From Aureispira sp. CCB-E (lineage in GTDB: Bacteria > Bacteroidota > Bacteroidia > Chitinophagales > Saprospiraceae): DNA of 64,000 bases. Position 1 is the first letter of the stretch. Each line of letters opens with the position of its first letter. Positions 54,351 through 62,650 of this stretch are shown here, piece after piece. A program made the translations under genes and the position numbers. The notes under the pieces are model-generated. The model saw only the letters and a list, made by a program, of their open reading frames with translations, made no database searches and was not told where the DNA came from. Where the stretch lies: positions 620,001 to 684,000 of the forward strand of contig NZ_CP133671.1 in NCBI RefSeq assembly GCF_031326345.1, given 5' to 3'.

Positions 54351-57300
54351 TTATTCCATTCGTCCTGCAACAATACACGTTTTTTTGAATCGCTTGACAG
54401 TCCCATCGGGGCGGAATATTTCTATCGCCAAGATATGAATGCCAACCCTTGCTTTTTTTCCTTCATTATTGGTACCATCCCATTGCAAGCTGCCCTCTCT
54501 AGCCAACAGTTCTCCGTTGATTAAGTTCCGAACCAAACGCCCTGTCGCATCGTATACGTCAATCGTTGCCACATAACCCAAATCATCTACATTGTAATTG
54601 ATTAATAGGAAGTCCTCATAACCGTCGCCATCGGGAGAAACTGTTTCATTAGGGAGTTGAATTAAGTCGCTCCCATCAATATCATTAGCGTAGAAACTAG
54701 AGTTTTGGTAAGCAGGTGTTGCATAACCTACTTTTGTTGCTGCCGAATGCCAATTATTGGGATCATTGGTTGGAGCATCAAAGTCAATACGTTCTAAAGA
54801 AACACCATTTTGATCATCAATTAATGGAGAATGATAATCTTCTGAATAATCAAATAGGTCCATTACTTTTGCCAAATAAGCAATTTTTGGGTTGCCTAAA
54901 CTATCAATACAAGTAGAATCATAGACCGCATATAAAAAGACAGTACCCTCTTTATCGTCATAAGTTGGCAAATCATTTTCAGCAAAGAGTTCTGGGTTAG
55001 GGGTATAATATTGTTCTCTTATTTGATCGGCATCTTCTGTAATAACAACATATTCATTAGGAAATACTAGCCAATCTATATCGACAGGACGAGTTTGAAC
55101 AGAAGATGCAATTGTTGAATTTTTATAGGGAATTGATTGGTTAGAGAGAACGAAGTCGGCTGTATTTAATACTTTATTAGATCTATTGTATAATTCAATA
55201 AAATCTTTACCTCCTGTAACAGGATTAAATAGAATTTCATTTAGAATGAAATCACCTTTATTGAGATCTTTAGGAGAAACAGGTAATGCAACACGAGCTG
55301 TATTTTTTAACGCAATTGAATTTCCTACACAGTCGGTTACCCTTGAGTTTATTGTTATGATATATGTTTTATTTGAATCTAAATTTCTGTCTAATAAAAG
55401 CGTGACACTATTGTATAATGGAGGTTCAATGAACACAGATGTAATGTTGATATTACCATCGTTGAAACTATAATTACTTGCTGTAGCCCCTGCAACGTCA
55501 GCGATTGCTTCAGAGAAATAAACTCGGATGCTATCTGGGCTTAAAGGAAATGCTCTTAGCGCATCTGGAGATTGTACATCAGGGGCAGTATTTAACACAG
55601 AGTTGGGCGTTGAAGGTGTCCCCCCCAGTAAATTCTCAGATGCTTTCCAATTGTCTGCTGCCTCGCAAGGACGATCAGGGTTAATGCGTTCTAGAGACCA
55701 TCCCCCATCATCTTTATCCGCATTTTGATACCAAGACAATTCATAAGCAACGGCATCAATCACCTCTCCAGATTGGTCTTGTAAAACCAATTCATCGCTA
55801 GTATTTAAATCGGGAAAAGGACTAACAGGCAACACGTGACCAAAAGAAGCAAAACTAACCGTATCGTCACCACTATAAATGGTAACGTATTCACCAGGAC
55901 CTAAAATAAAGAAAGGTAGTGTTGATGTAACAGAAGAGGCATCTGTAAACGTGAAATTTTCTAAATTAAATGTTTTGTTAGAACGGTTGTATATCTCTAC
56001 ATATTCTTTTTCTGGCAAACCAACAGGAGGGTTAGGGTCCGCCATTATTTCGTTAATAATTAAGTCGTAATGGCTAGCTGCACCAGATTCATAATAAGTC
56101 ATTGATGTGGTGCCAATACCCATACTGTTGCCAACACAGTCCTCCAAATTATTTAAGGTAATAGTGTAAACGGTTTGATCAACCATATTTGCGCCTAGTG
56201 TTAAAACAACTTCATTGTTAGATAAGCAAATTACGGTCACAACAATAGCCCCATTGTCAATGGAATAACTACTGGTTAGGCTTGCTAGGTTTTTATTCAG
56301 AGCATCATCAAATTCTATCAATATTTGATTTGGACCATATTGGCGGGTATTGATGACACTTGGAGGTGTATTATCAACCGTATTATCATAAACAGAATTT
56401 TGAACCCCAGGAGTACCGCCTGTATTATTGTTAGAAGCAATCCAATTTGCAGATCCCTTGCATAGTAGGTTAGGGTTGATTAATTCAAGTGTCCAGCCAC
56501 CATCATCTTTATTATTATCTTGATACCAAGTATCATTATATTCCAAACTGTCCAAAGTAGTTCCGTTAGGGTTGATTAGCATTAGTAGTTCTCCACTATT
56601 GGTTAGACTTAAGCTATTTATAGGAACAACAGTACCAAATCCACTAAAACTAGCTTGATTAGAAGCTGTACACAAAATTACATATTCTCCTGGTCGTAGG
56701 ATATGACTTGGAAGAAGGTGATTGCTAGATTCAAACAAGGCATAATTGGCAAGATCAAGTGTTTTGTTACTACGGTTATAAATTTCCACAAATTCCGCAT
56801 TGGGCAACCCGACTACAGGAGTTGGGTCAGCATGTATTTCTGTGATAATAAGATCTTGGTAACCTGCTAATTGGATTTCGTAGTAATCAAAAGAATCGAT
56901 TGTATTGGCAAGAATAGTATTTCCAGAACAATCAGCAACATTATTAACGGTTACTATATAATTGGTCAAATCAACCATTGGAGCAGTTAAGGTCAAAAGA
57001 ACTTCGCTTGGAGGAGAAAAATTGACACTAGAAATAGTCGCATTGCTAATATTATAATTGCCAAGTACATTGGCGTTATTGTCTAAGCCTTCATTAAAGG
57101 TAAGAAGAACTTGGGTAGCACTTGTAAAATTAGCATCGACCAACAAGGGACCTTGGGTATCAGGGGTATTATTGTATACCGAGTTTTCTTGCCCAGGCGT
57201 TCCTCCTGCTGGGTTGTTAGATGCAATCCAATTAATAGCCCCTTGGCAAATTAAGTTAGGATTAATCAATTCAAGCGTCCAGCCTCCATCGTCCTTAACG

Positions 57301-58607
57301 GCATCTTGGTACCAACTATCATCATAATCAACACTATCAATCGTTTGTCCTAATGCATTTTTAAAGGTGACCAATTCACCCCCATTAGTTAAAGTCAAGG
57401 AACCAATATTGAGTGTCGTTCCAAAAGAGCTATAAGCACTAACATTAGCAGATGCTGTTAAGACTACCATAGAATCGGGAAATAACAAAAAGCTAGGCAA
57501 GGTCTTATCACTTCCATCATTAAACAACATACCTCCCAAATCAATGATTTTGTTGGAGCGATTTAGCAACTCTACAAATTCTGCATTGGGTAAGCCAACC
57601 GTAGGAGAAGGATCGGCGTGTATTTCGTTGATAATAATATCTTGAAATGTTGCTGCTTGGACATTATAATAAGTGAAATTATCTGTTCCATTAACAATAG
57701 CATTGCTATTTAAATCTTCTACACCATTGATGGTAATGGTATTTTGCAAAGCACTAGTTAATGCACTTGTTGTGAGATGTACCAGCATTAGGTTGCTCGC
57801 ATCTCTAGTTGCCGTGTTGACAGTAACTCCATTGTTGATCGTATAGTTGGTGGTAAGATTAGCAGAGGTCAAGTCAACAACTTCGTCAAAAAGCACGTCT
57901 ACTTCTGTTGCAGAAATAACCGTTGTTGAACTAATGCTAGGGGGTGTGACATCAACAACTAAAGGAGATATATAGATGTTGTCAAAGAAAAATTTATCGC
58001 CTCGGGTAGTTGTATAGGATGTGAAAAAACCAAAATGTGCGCCTGTATTATGAGTGGCATCAGTAAATGTCCCTTCCGAAACGTACGTGTTACCACCTGT
58101 ATAATCTGCAAAAACTTCCCAAACTCCTGCATTGTCACGAATGATTCTGAAACTTACATTAGGATTGGTTGCAACCGCAGCATTGGTGCCACCAAATATT
58201 TTTGTAGAACTGCCCGCATCTACTCTATAGATTTCGATAGAGTCACTGCTACCACTAGAGCCAATTTGAAGGAAGTAACCATTTCCTGTATTACTGAGAG
58301 TTGCCTCATCTGATTGTAGGTAAACTCTGGTATAATTGGAAGTAGAAGGGGCGAAATCCATGCGGACATAAAATTCCCAAAACGTAGAGTCTTGAATAGC
58401 TGCAGGAGTGCTTAATTCTGAACTAGCTGAAACGCCTAAGTTATCTGTTTGCAACTCGTTCGTTACATTTACAATAAAGTCCGAAGTTGTTCCAACCCAA
58501 GTAGGATTAGCAGAAAAATTGCCATCCGAAAAATCTTCTTGAAGGGTTTGTGCTAGGCTAAGATTATTGATCCAGATAATCAAAAAAAGTAAGAAAATGT
58601 ATTTCAT
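54351..58607 (-). CDS. Giant secreted lamin-tail-domain repeat protein with T9SS type B domain
   Basis: 1418 aa. Signal peptide 1-20. About 20-215 is a lectin/laminin-G-like domain (EDFSDGNFSANPTWVG). Then come alternating Ig-like (TPPSISSTTVISATEVDVLFDE; LVDANFTSATQVLLTFNE) and lamin-tail domains (INEIHADPSPTVGLPNAEFVELLNRSNK). The unit, about 262 aa or 785 bp, occurs three times, with a fourth more divergent lamin-tail copy. The last ~95 residues (SPDGDGYEDFLLINY, IDVYDATGRLVRNL, LQWDGTNNEGKKARVGIH) are the gliding-motility-associated C-terminal domain, a type B T9SS signal. The likely role is a surface adhesin or cell-envelope-bound structural protein. No catalytic domain is seen. Confidence 0.85.
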   Translation of the reverse strand: MKYIFLLFLIIWINNLSLAQTLQEDFSDGNFSANPTWVGTTSDFIVNVTNELQTDNLGVSASSELSTPAAIQDSTFWEFYVRMDFAPSTSNYTRVYLQSDEATLSNTGNGYFLQIGSSGSSDSIEIYRVDAGSSTKIFGGTNAAVATNPNVSFRIIRDNAGVWEVFADYTGGNTYVSEGTFTDATHNTGAHFGFFTSYTTTRGDKFFFDNIYISPLVVDVTPPSISSTTVISATEVDVLFDEVVDLTSANLTTNYTINNGVTVNTATRDASNLMLVHLTTSALTSALQNTITINGVEDLNSNAIVNGTDNFTYYNVQAATFQDIIINEIHADPSPTVGLPNAEFVELLNRSNKIIDLGGMLFNDGSDKTLPSFLLFPDSMVVLTASANVSAYSSFGTTLNIGSLTLTNGGELVTFKNALGQTIDSVDYDDSWYQDAVKDDGGWTLELINPNLICQGAINWIASNNPAGGTPGQENSVYNNTPDTQGPLLVDANFTSATQVLLTFNEGLDNNANVLGNYNISNATISSVNFSPPSEVLLTLTAPMVDLTNYIVTVNNVADCSGNTILANTIDSFDYYEIQLAGYQDLIITEIHADPTPVVGLPNAEFVEIYNRSNKTLDLANYALFESSNHLLPSHILRPGEYVILCTASNQASFSGFGTVVPINSLSLTNSGELLMLINPNGTTLDSLEYNDTWYQDNNKDDGGWTLELINPNLLCKGSANWIASNNNTGGTPGVQNSVYDNTVDNTPPSVINTRQYGPNQILIEFDDALNKNLASLTSSYSIDNGAIVVTVICLSNNEVVLTLGANMVDQTVYTITLNNLEDCVGNSMGIGTTSMTYYESGAASHYDLIINEIMADPNPPVGLPEKEYVEIYNRSNKTFNLENFTFTDASSVTSTLPFFILGPGEYVTIYSGDDTVSFASFGHVLPVSPFPDLNTSDELVLQDQSGEVIDAVAYELSWYQNADKDDGGWSLERINPDRPCEAADNWKASENLLGGTPSTPNSVLNTAPDVQSPDALRAFPLSPDSIRVYFSEAIADVAGATASNYSFNDGNINITSVFIEPPLYNSVTLLLDRNLDSNKTYIITINSRVTDCVGNSIALKNTARVALPVSPKDLNKGDFILNEILFNPVTGGKDFIELYNRSNKVLNTADFVLSNQSIPYKNSTIASSVQTRPVDIDWLVFPNEYVVITEDADQIREQYYTPNPELFAENDLPTYDDKEGTVFLYAVYDSTCIDSLGNPKIAYLAKVMDLFDYSEDYHSPLIDDQNGVSLERIDFDAPTNDPNNWHSAATKVGYATPAYQNSSFYANDIDGSDLIQLPNETVSPDGDGYEDFLLINYNVDDLGYVATIDVYDATGRLVRNLINGELLAREGSLQWDGTNNEGKKARVGIHILAIEIFRPDGTVKRFKKTCIVAGRME

Positions 58608-58889
58608 TATACTATTGTTTGTCTATTATTATTGGCTACTTTCTTTTATAAGCTGGGTTGTCAGTATAAAAAGTATAGGAATAAATTAAACCTATTACCA
58701 AGTGTATTTTATAGTCTTCAAATTCTAGTCAATTTAAGTAAAAATAAAGACTCTAAGATTAATTGAAGGTTAAAAGTTTGCGAACTTTACAGAAATCCAG
58801 ATAATTGTACAAGGCTACCTTTTTATTTTTTTATGCAACCTGATAATAATTCGGGGTTAAAATGTACTGCTTCTCAAAAGTATTCTTCC

Positions 58890-58897
58890 TATCTTTG
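58890..58897 (+). promoter_or_regulatory. Possible -7 box upstream of asd
   Basis: TATCTTTG agrees with TAnnTTTG. The repeat copy would then be inside the 5' leader. Confidence 0.3.
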
Positions 58898-58949
58898 TTT
58901 TATAAAAAAACATTCTGTGACAACCTTCGGGAGGCAGAAAAACTAAAAA

Positions 58950-59010
58950 ACTAAGCTTGCGTCCTCATGACCAAAGGGAACTAACCTTGCGCTCTCATGA
59001 GCGTAGCGAA
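58950..59010 (+). repeat. Dispersed repeat, diverged copy
   Basis: CTAAGCTTGCGTCCTCATGA and CTAACCTTGCGCTCTCATGA in tandem, followed by GCGTAGCGAA, as in the right part of the 54-kb block. The hairpin CGCTC-TCAT-GAGCG is kept although the loop has changed from TCAC to TCAT. Confidence 0.65.
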
Positions 59011-59035
59011 TAATAATCAACGGAGTATTATTGTT

Positions 59036-59059
59036 TATTACTTATTACTTATTACTTAT
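59036..59059 (+). repeat. Tandem heptamer
   Basis: TTATTAC repeated three times plus a partial fourth unit, 15 bp ahead of the asd start codon. Confidence 0.7.
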
Positions 59060-59074
59060 TAAAAAAACAGAATC

Positions 59075-60097
59075 ATGAAAGTAGCTGTTGTTGGCGTCAC
59101 AGGTATGGTGGGCCAAGTTATGTGTCAAGTATTGGAAGAACGCAACTTCCCAATTACAGAGTTTTTACCCGTCGCTTCTGCACGTTCCGTAGGTAAACAG
59201 GTGACATTTAAGGGGAAACAGTATAAGGTAATAGGAATGCAAGAGGCAATAGATAAGGCACCTGATTTAGCTATCTTTTCTGCAGGAGGAAGTACTGCAA
59301 AAGAATATGCCCCTAAGTTTGCTGCTGTTGGAACTACTGTGGTAGATAATTCTTCGGCATTTAGAATGGATGCCGATAAACCTCTAATCGTGCCTGAAGT
59401 AAACCTTCATGTTTTAAAACAGGAGGATAAGATTATTGCCAATCCCAACTGTTCGACCATTCAACTCGTCGTCGCTTTAAAACCTCTACATGAAACGTAC
59501 GGCATTGATCGTTTGGTAATATCTACGTATCAATCAATGACTGGCACTGGTGTACAGGCTGTCAAACAATATGAAGAAGAAATGGCAACAGGAACGGCTA
59601 GTAATCCTGCTTATCCACACCCCATTTTTCAAAACTGTTTGCCTCATTGCGATGTCTTTTTTGATAATGGCTATACAAGAGAAGAACTAAAACTTGTTAA
59701 AGAAACACGCAAGATACTAGAAGATAGTAGTTTAAGAATTACAGCAACAGCTGTTCGAGTTCCTGTACAAGGAGGACATTCTGAAAGTGTGAATGTTAGC
59801 TTTCACAAAGATTTTGAAATTACAGAATTAAAAACTATATTAGAAAGTGCAGATGGTCTTGTCGTTGTAGACAATCCTACAAATAATCAATATCCAATGC
59901 CATTGGATGCTCAACACAAAGATGACGTTTTTGTAGGAAGAATTCGCCGAGACGAATCGAATGAGAAGACTCTCAATATGTGGGTTGTTGCAGATAACTT
60001 GAGAAAAGGTGCTGCTACAAATGCCGTACAGATTGCAGAGTATTTGCTTCACAAAGGATGGCTAACTAATGAAACAAAAACAGCATTAGCTGATTAA
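59075..60097 (+). CDS. asd: Aspartate-semialdehyde dehydrogenase
   Basis: Reduces aspartyl phosphate to aspartate semialdehyde for lysine, threonine, methionine and diaminopimelate synthesis. The NADP motif VVGVTGMVGQVMCQVLEER is at 4-22. The active-site Cys is in NPNCSTIQLV and the acid/base His in VPVQGGHSESVNV. The length of 340 aa fits. It is monocistronic or followed by the small gene at 60238. Confidence 0.95.
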   Translation: MKVAVVGVTGMVGQVMCQVLEERNFPITEFLPVASARSVGKQVTFKGKQYKVIGMQEAIDKAPDLAIFSAGGSTAKEYAPKFAAVGTTVVDNSSAFRMDADKPLIVPEVNLHVLKQEDKIIANPNCSTIQLVVALKPLHETYGIDRLVISTYQSMTGTGVQAVKQYEEEMATGTASNPAYPHPIFQNCLPHCDVFFDNGYTREELKLVKETRKILEDSSLRITATAVRVPVQGGHSESVNVSFHKDFEITELKTILESADGLVVVDNPTNNQYPMPLDAQHKDDVFVGRIRRDESNEKTLNMWVVADNLRKGAATNAVQIAEYLLHKGWLTNETKTALAD

Positions 60098-60237
60098 TAA
60101 AGAGTTGGTCTGTTAAAATCAGCGATTATCAACAGACTACTTATGATGAAATATATTATGCTATTCAATGGTTGCTATTAAGTGGAATATGTATTGTATA
60201 GCATAAGTTTTGTTCTATGCTCTTTTAATTGAATGAA

Positions 60238-60543
60238 ATGACACCCGAACTAGAGCAAATTCGAGATGAAATAGATGAGCTAAGTGCCTTCAAAGCTGAC
60301 ATTCAGTTTTTGGAGGCATTAGCTAATAATGCCATTTATTGCCTAAGCCAATATCAAAAAAAAGATATTCCTTTCCGTCTCAAGCAGGCTATAGATATTG
60401 TTATCACTGATGTTTTAAATACATTAACTAAAGAAGTTGAATGGGCCAAAGAGGAAGTTGATAACGAAGATGCAGAGGAATTTAAAGCCTTATTTCTAAA
60501 AGCCAAAAACCAAATCTTAGCCGATATCAATCAATTGTTCTAA
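60238..60543 (+). CDS. Small hypothetical protein
   Basis: 101 aa from ATG 60238 (MTPELEQIRDEIDEL); TTG at 60229 is possible. It is acidic and almost wholly helical, with no signal peptide or membrane segment. I do not recognise it. It lies 140 bp past asd and 537 bp before the next unknown gene. Confidence 0.5.
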   Translation: MTPELEQIRDEIDELSAFKADIQFLEALANNAIYCLSQYQKKDIPFRLKQAIDIVITDVLNTLTKEVEWAKEEVDNEDAEEFKALFLKAKNQILADINQLF

Positions 60544-61080
60544 GCTTTAATGGTAATGCTTACGACTCTTTAACCTTTCAATCTGAGGTTGCTTTTTTCA
60601 ATCATTCTATTTGGGAACGTTGCTCTTAATTAGAGATTAGAAAACTTTGTATTTCTTCTACTAATTGAGGAGGGTATCCCATGCCCTAAAGTCACATACC
60701 TATCCCTTCCTTTTTTAAGATTAACCTCGACTATTTTTTTACTATATGATGGTATCGTGACAGATGAAATTAGCCATGAATGGAGTCTTTTTTATAGAGT
60801 TGAAAGTCCTGAACTTAGCAGAAGTTAGTGGAGTGGATTTATATTTGAATAAAAAATAAAAAAATATTTTTCATTTTTTTGTTCGCTTGATGTGTTTTTA
60901 ATAGCATGTTAATCAATTGGTTGTGTTTGACTGGGTGTTGTTGCTGTTTCGACATATTTTTTAAAAAGGTATAAAAATATTTTCTAAAAATAGGGGAGCT
61001 TTTGTGGACCTAACGACTATAAGGTAAAATAGCACATCAACTAGCTATTGTTCTTATTAAACTTGTGAAAATAGAATATT
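60544..61080. other. Long intergenic region upstream of unknown gene pair
   Basis: 537 bp, very AT-rich, especially 60840-60990 with runs of A and T. No open frame, tRNA or repeat family recognised. It must hold the promoter of the gene at 61081. Confidence 0.5.
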
Positions 61081-62577
61081 ATGCCAATCAGTATTCCTGT
61101 TATAACGAAAGTAAAACCAGCCCAATTAAATCCATTAAAGAGTGGTCAACGACAAATTGCAACCGATAGAAAAGGTGCTATGATGTTGGCGGAATTGCGA
61201 GGTAATTTAGATGTTATCTCTAAATCAATTAGAGCCGCAGAAAGTGACCCAGAAGCCGATCCAATAGGTTCTTCCATTTCTAGTCTAATTGTACTAGATT
61301 GTAAAACAATTGCCGATCCCAATCCTTCTGATTACTGCGTGTTTTTTCCTGAAGCAAAAGCAGGGTCGTTCAAAAATACATTTAAAGAAATTGATAAAGT
61401 TGTCAAAAAGGGAGACAAACAAATTGCAACTTGTCAGGTTGTGTTTAATGGCAAAAAAGAAGGAGAAAACTTAATCTTGGGTATTGAAGCACTTTCTGCT
61501 TGTAAGATGAAATTAATGCCTGTAACAAAATGGCTCAATAAATTAGGCAAGCCTTATGGGGTTAAGTTCGAAGCAGGAGCAGCTACCGTTACAACCAATG
61601 AAACTGCCCCTAGTCCTGAAACAGCAACAACAGAAAGCCCCAAAAAAACAATCCTAGACCAATTGGTAGAGCGTTTGGAGGCTGTAGAAGCAAGTCATAT
61701 CAATAATCCTAGTCCTGATACCTTACAAACATGGAAAGGCTTGTTAGGAAAGTTTAAAAAAGTAACCATTCAGCGCCCAGATGATAGTTTGATACAGCAA
61801 ACATTTCAGGAATGGTTAGCCAAATTTAAAGCAGCTCAAAGTGGCAATCAGGAACAAACAAACAACAATGTACCACAGGAGGACGATGAAGCAACAATGG
61901 CCTTGAGAGCAAAAGTACAAGAGTTGGAAGATCGTCTGAATGCGGCAAAAGCCAACAGTTCTCTCAATCTAGAAGAATTGGTTAATGAATATAGCTTCTT
62001 GATGGGAACATGCCAGCAAATTGCCGCAACACCGAATTATAAAGCAATTTTTAAGAGAGTAGGCGATTTGAAAAAGCAATTCTCTAGCGTGTTGGATGGA
62101 GCAACAGCTGAAATTATGAATAATCAAGAGCTGAAAAAAGAGCTGATGCGCCAAATTAAAGAAGCGGCCAAAGTTGGGGCAGAATTCAAAAATGAAGCAG
62201 AGCGCTTGTGGAATGAGTTCCGTGATTATACGAAGACAATTGCCTCACCATTAGAGGCTAGAGCAGCATTAGAACAGGTAGAGAAAAAGATACAAGCGTT
62301 TCAGAAAAAAGTAGAAGAACGTTCTAGAGGTTTGATTCTGTTATCTAAAAAAGCAGGTGTTGGAAATGCGACTAAAATTTCAGAGCACATGACGGCTGTA
62401 CGTAGTAAAGCTACCAAAATGAAAAATGCCATACAAGCACAACTTAAAGAAGCGGATAAAACCATCCAAATTATAGAAAAATTGATGGAGGAATTTAACA
62501 AGACATTTGATGCTTCTATCCAAGCAAAAGTTGTTCAAGCGATCAATGATTTTAGAAAAATTACCTTTGAAATTTAA
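61081..62577 (+). CDS. Hypothetical protein with coiled-coil C-terminal half
   Basis: 498 aa without signal peptide. The N-terminal domain (about 1-170) is globular, with SSISSLIVLDCKTIADPN, YCVFFPEAKAGSF and CQVVFNGKKEGENLILGIEAL. A Thr/Pro/Glu linker (about 170-195) follows. The rest is nearly all charged helix: LDQLVERLEAVEAS, ATMALRAKVQELEDRLNAAK, LEARAALEQVEKKIQAFQKKVEERS and KATKMKNAIQAQLKEADKTIQIIEKLMEEF. I recognise no family. The next gene begins 73 bp downstream and the two probably form an operon. Confidence 0.65.
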   Translation: MPISIPVITKVKPAQLNPLKSGQRQIATDRKGAMMLAELRGNLDVISKSIRAAESDPEADPIGSSISSLIVLDCKTIADPNPSDYCVFFPEAKAGSFKNTFKEIDKVVKKGDKQIATCQVVFNGKKEGENLILGIEALSACKMKLMPVTKWLNKLGKPYGVKFEAGAATVTTNETAPSPETATTESPKKTILDQLVERLEAVEASHINNPSPDTLQTWKGLLGKFKKVTIQRPDDSLIQQTFQEWLAKFKAAQSGNQEQTNNNVPQEDDEATMALRAKVQELEDRLNAAKANSSLNLEELVNEYSFLMGTCQQIAATPNYKAIFKRVGDLKKQFSSVLDGATAEIMNNQELKKELMRQIKEAAKVGAEFKNEAERLWNEFRDYTKTIASPLEARAALEQVEKKIQAFQKKVEERSRGLILLSKKAGVGNATKISEHMTAVRSKATKMKNAIQAQLKEADKTIQIIEKLMEEFNKTFDASIQAKVVQAINDFRKITFEI

Positions 62578-62650
62578 TTCAATTATCCAATTTATTCACA
62601 AAAATAATTAGCAGACAAGCACTGCTGTTAACGATAAAAAATATAAAATT

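Larger units (their letters stand above)
58608..59074. other. Intergenic region with promoter, repeat and tandem heptamer
   Basis: 467 bp between divergent genes. It holds a TATCTTTG box (58890-58897), a diverged repeat copy (58950-59010) and a tandem heptamer next to asd. No gene. Confidence 0.5.

Noticed and set aside
58608-59074. Possible lysine-type riboswitch ahead of asd
   Set aside because: Considered because asd is often riboswitch-controlled in other phyla, but the leader is mainly repeat sequence and shows none of the conserved junction.
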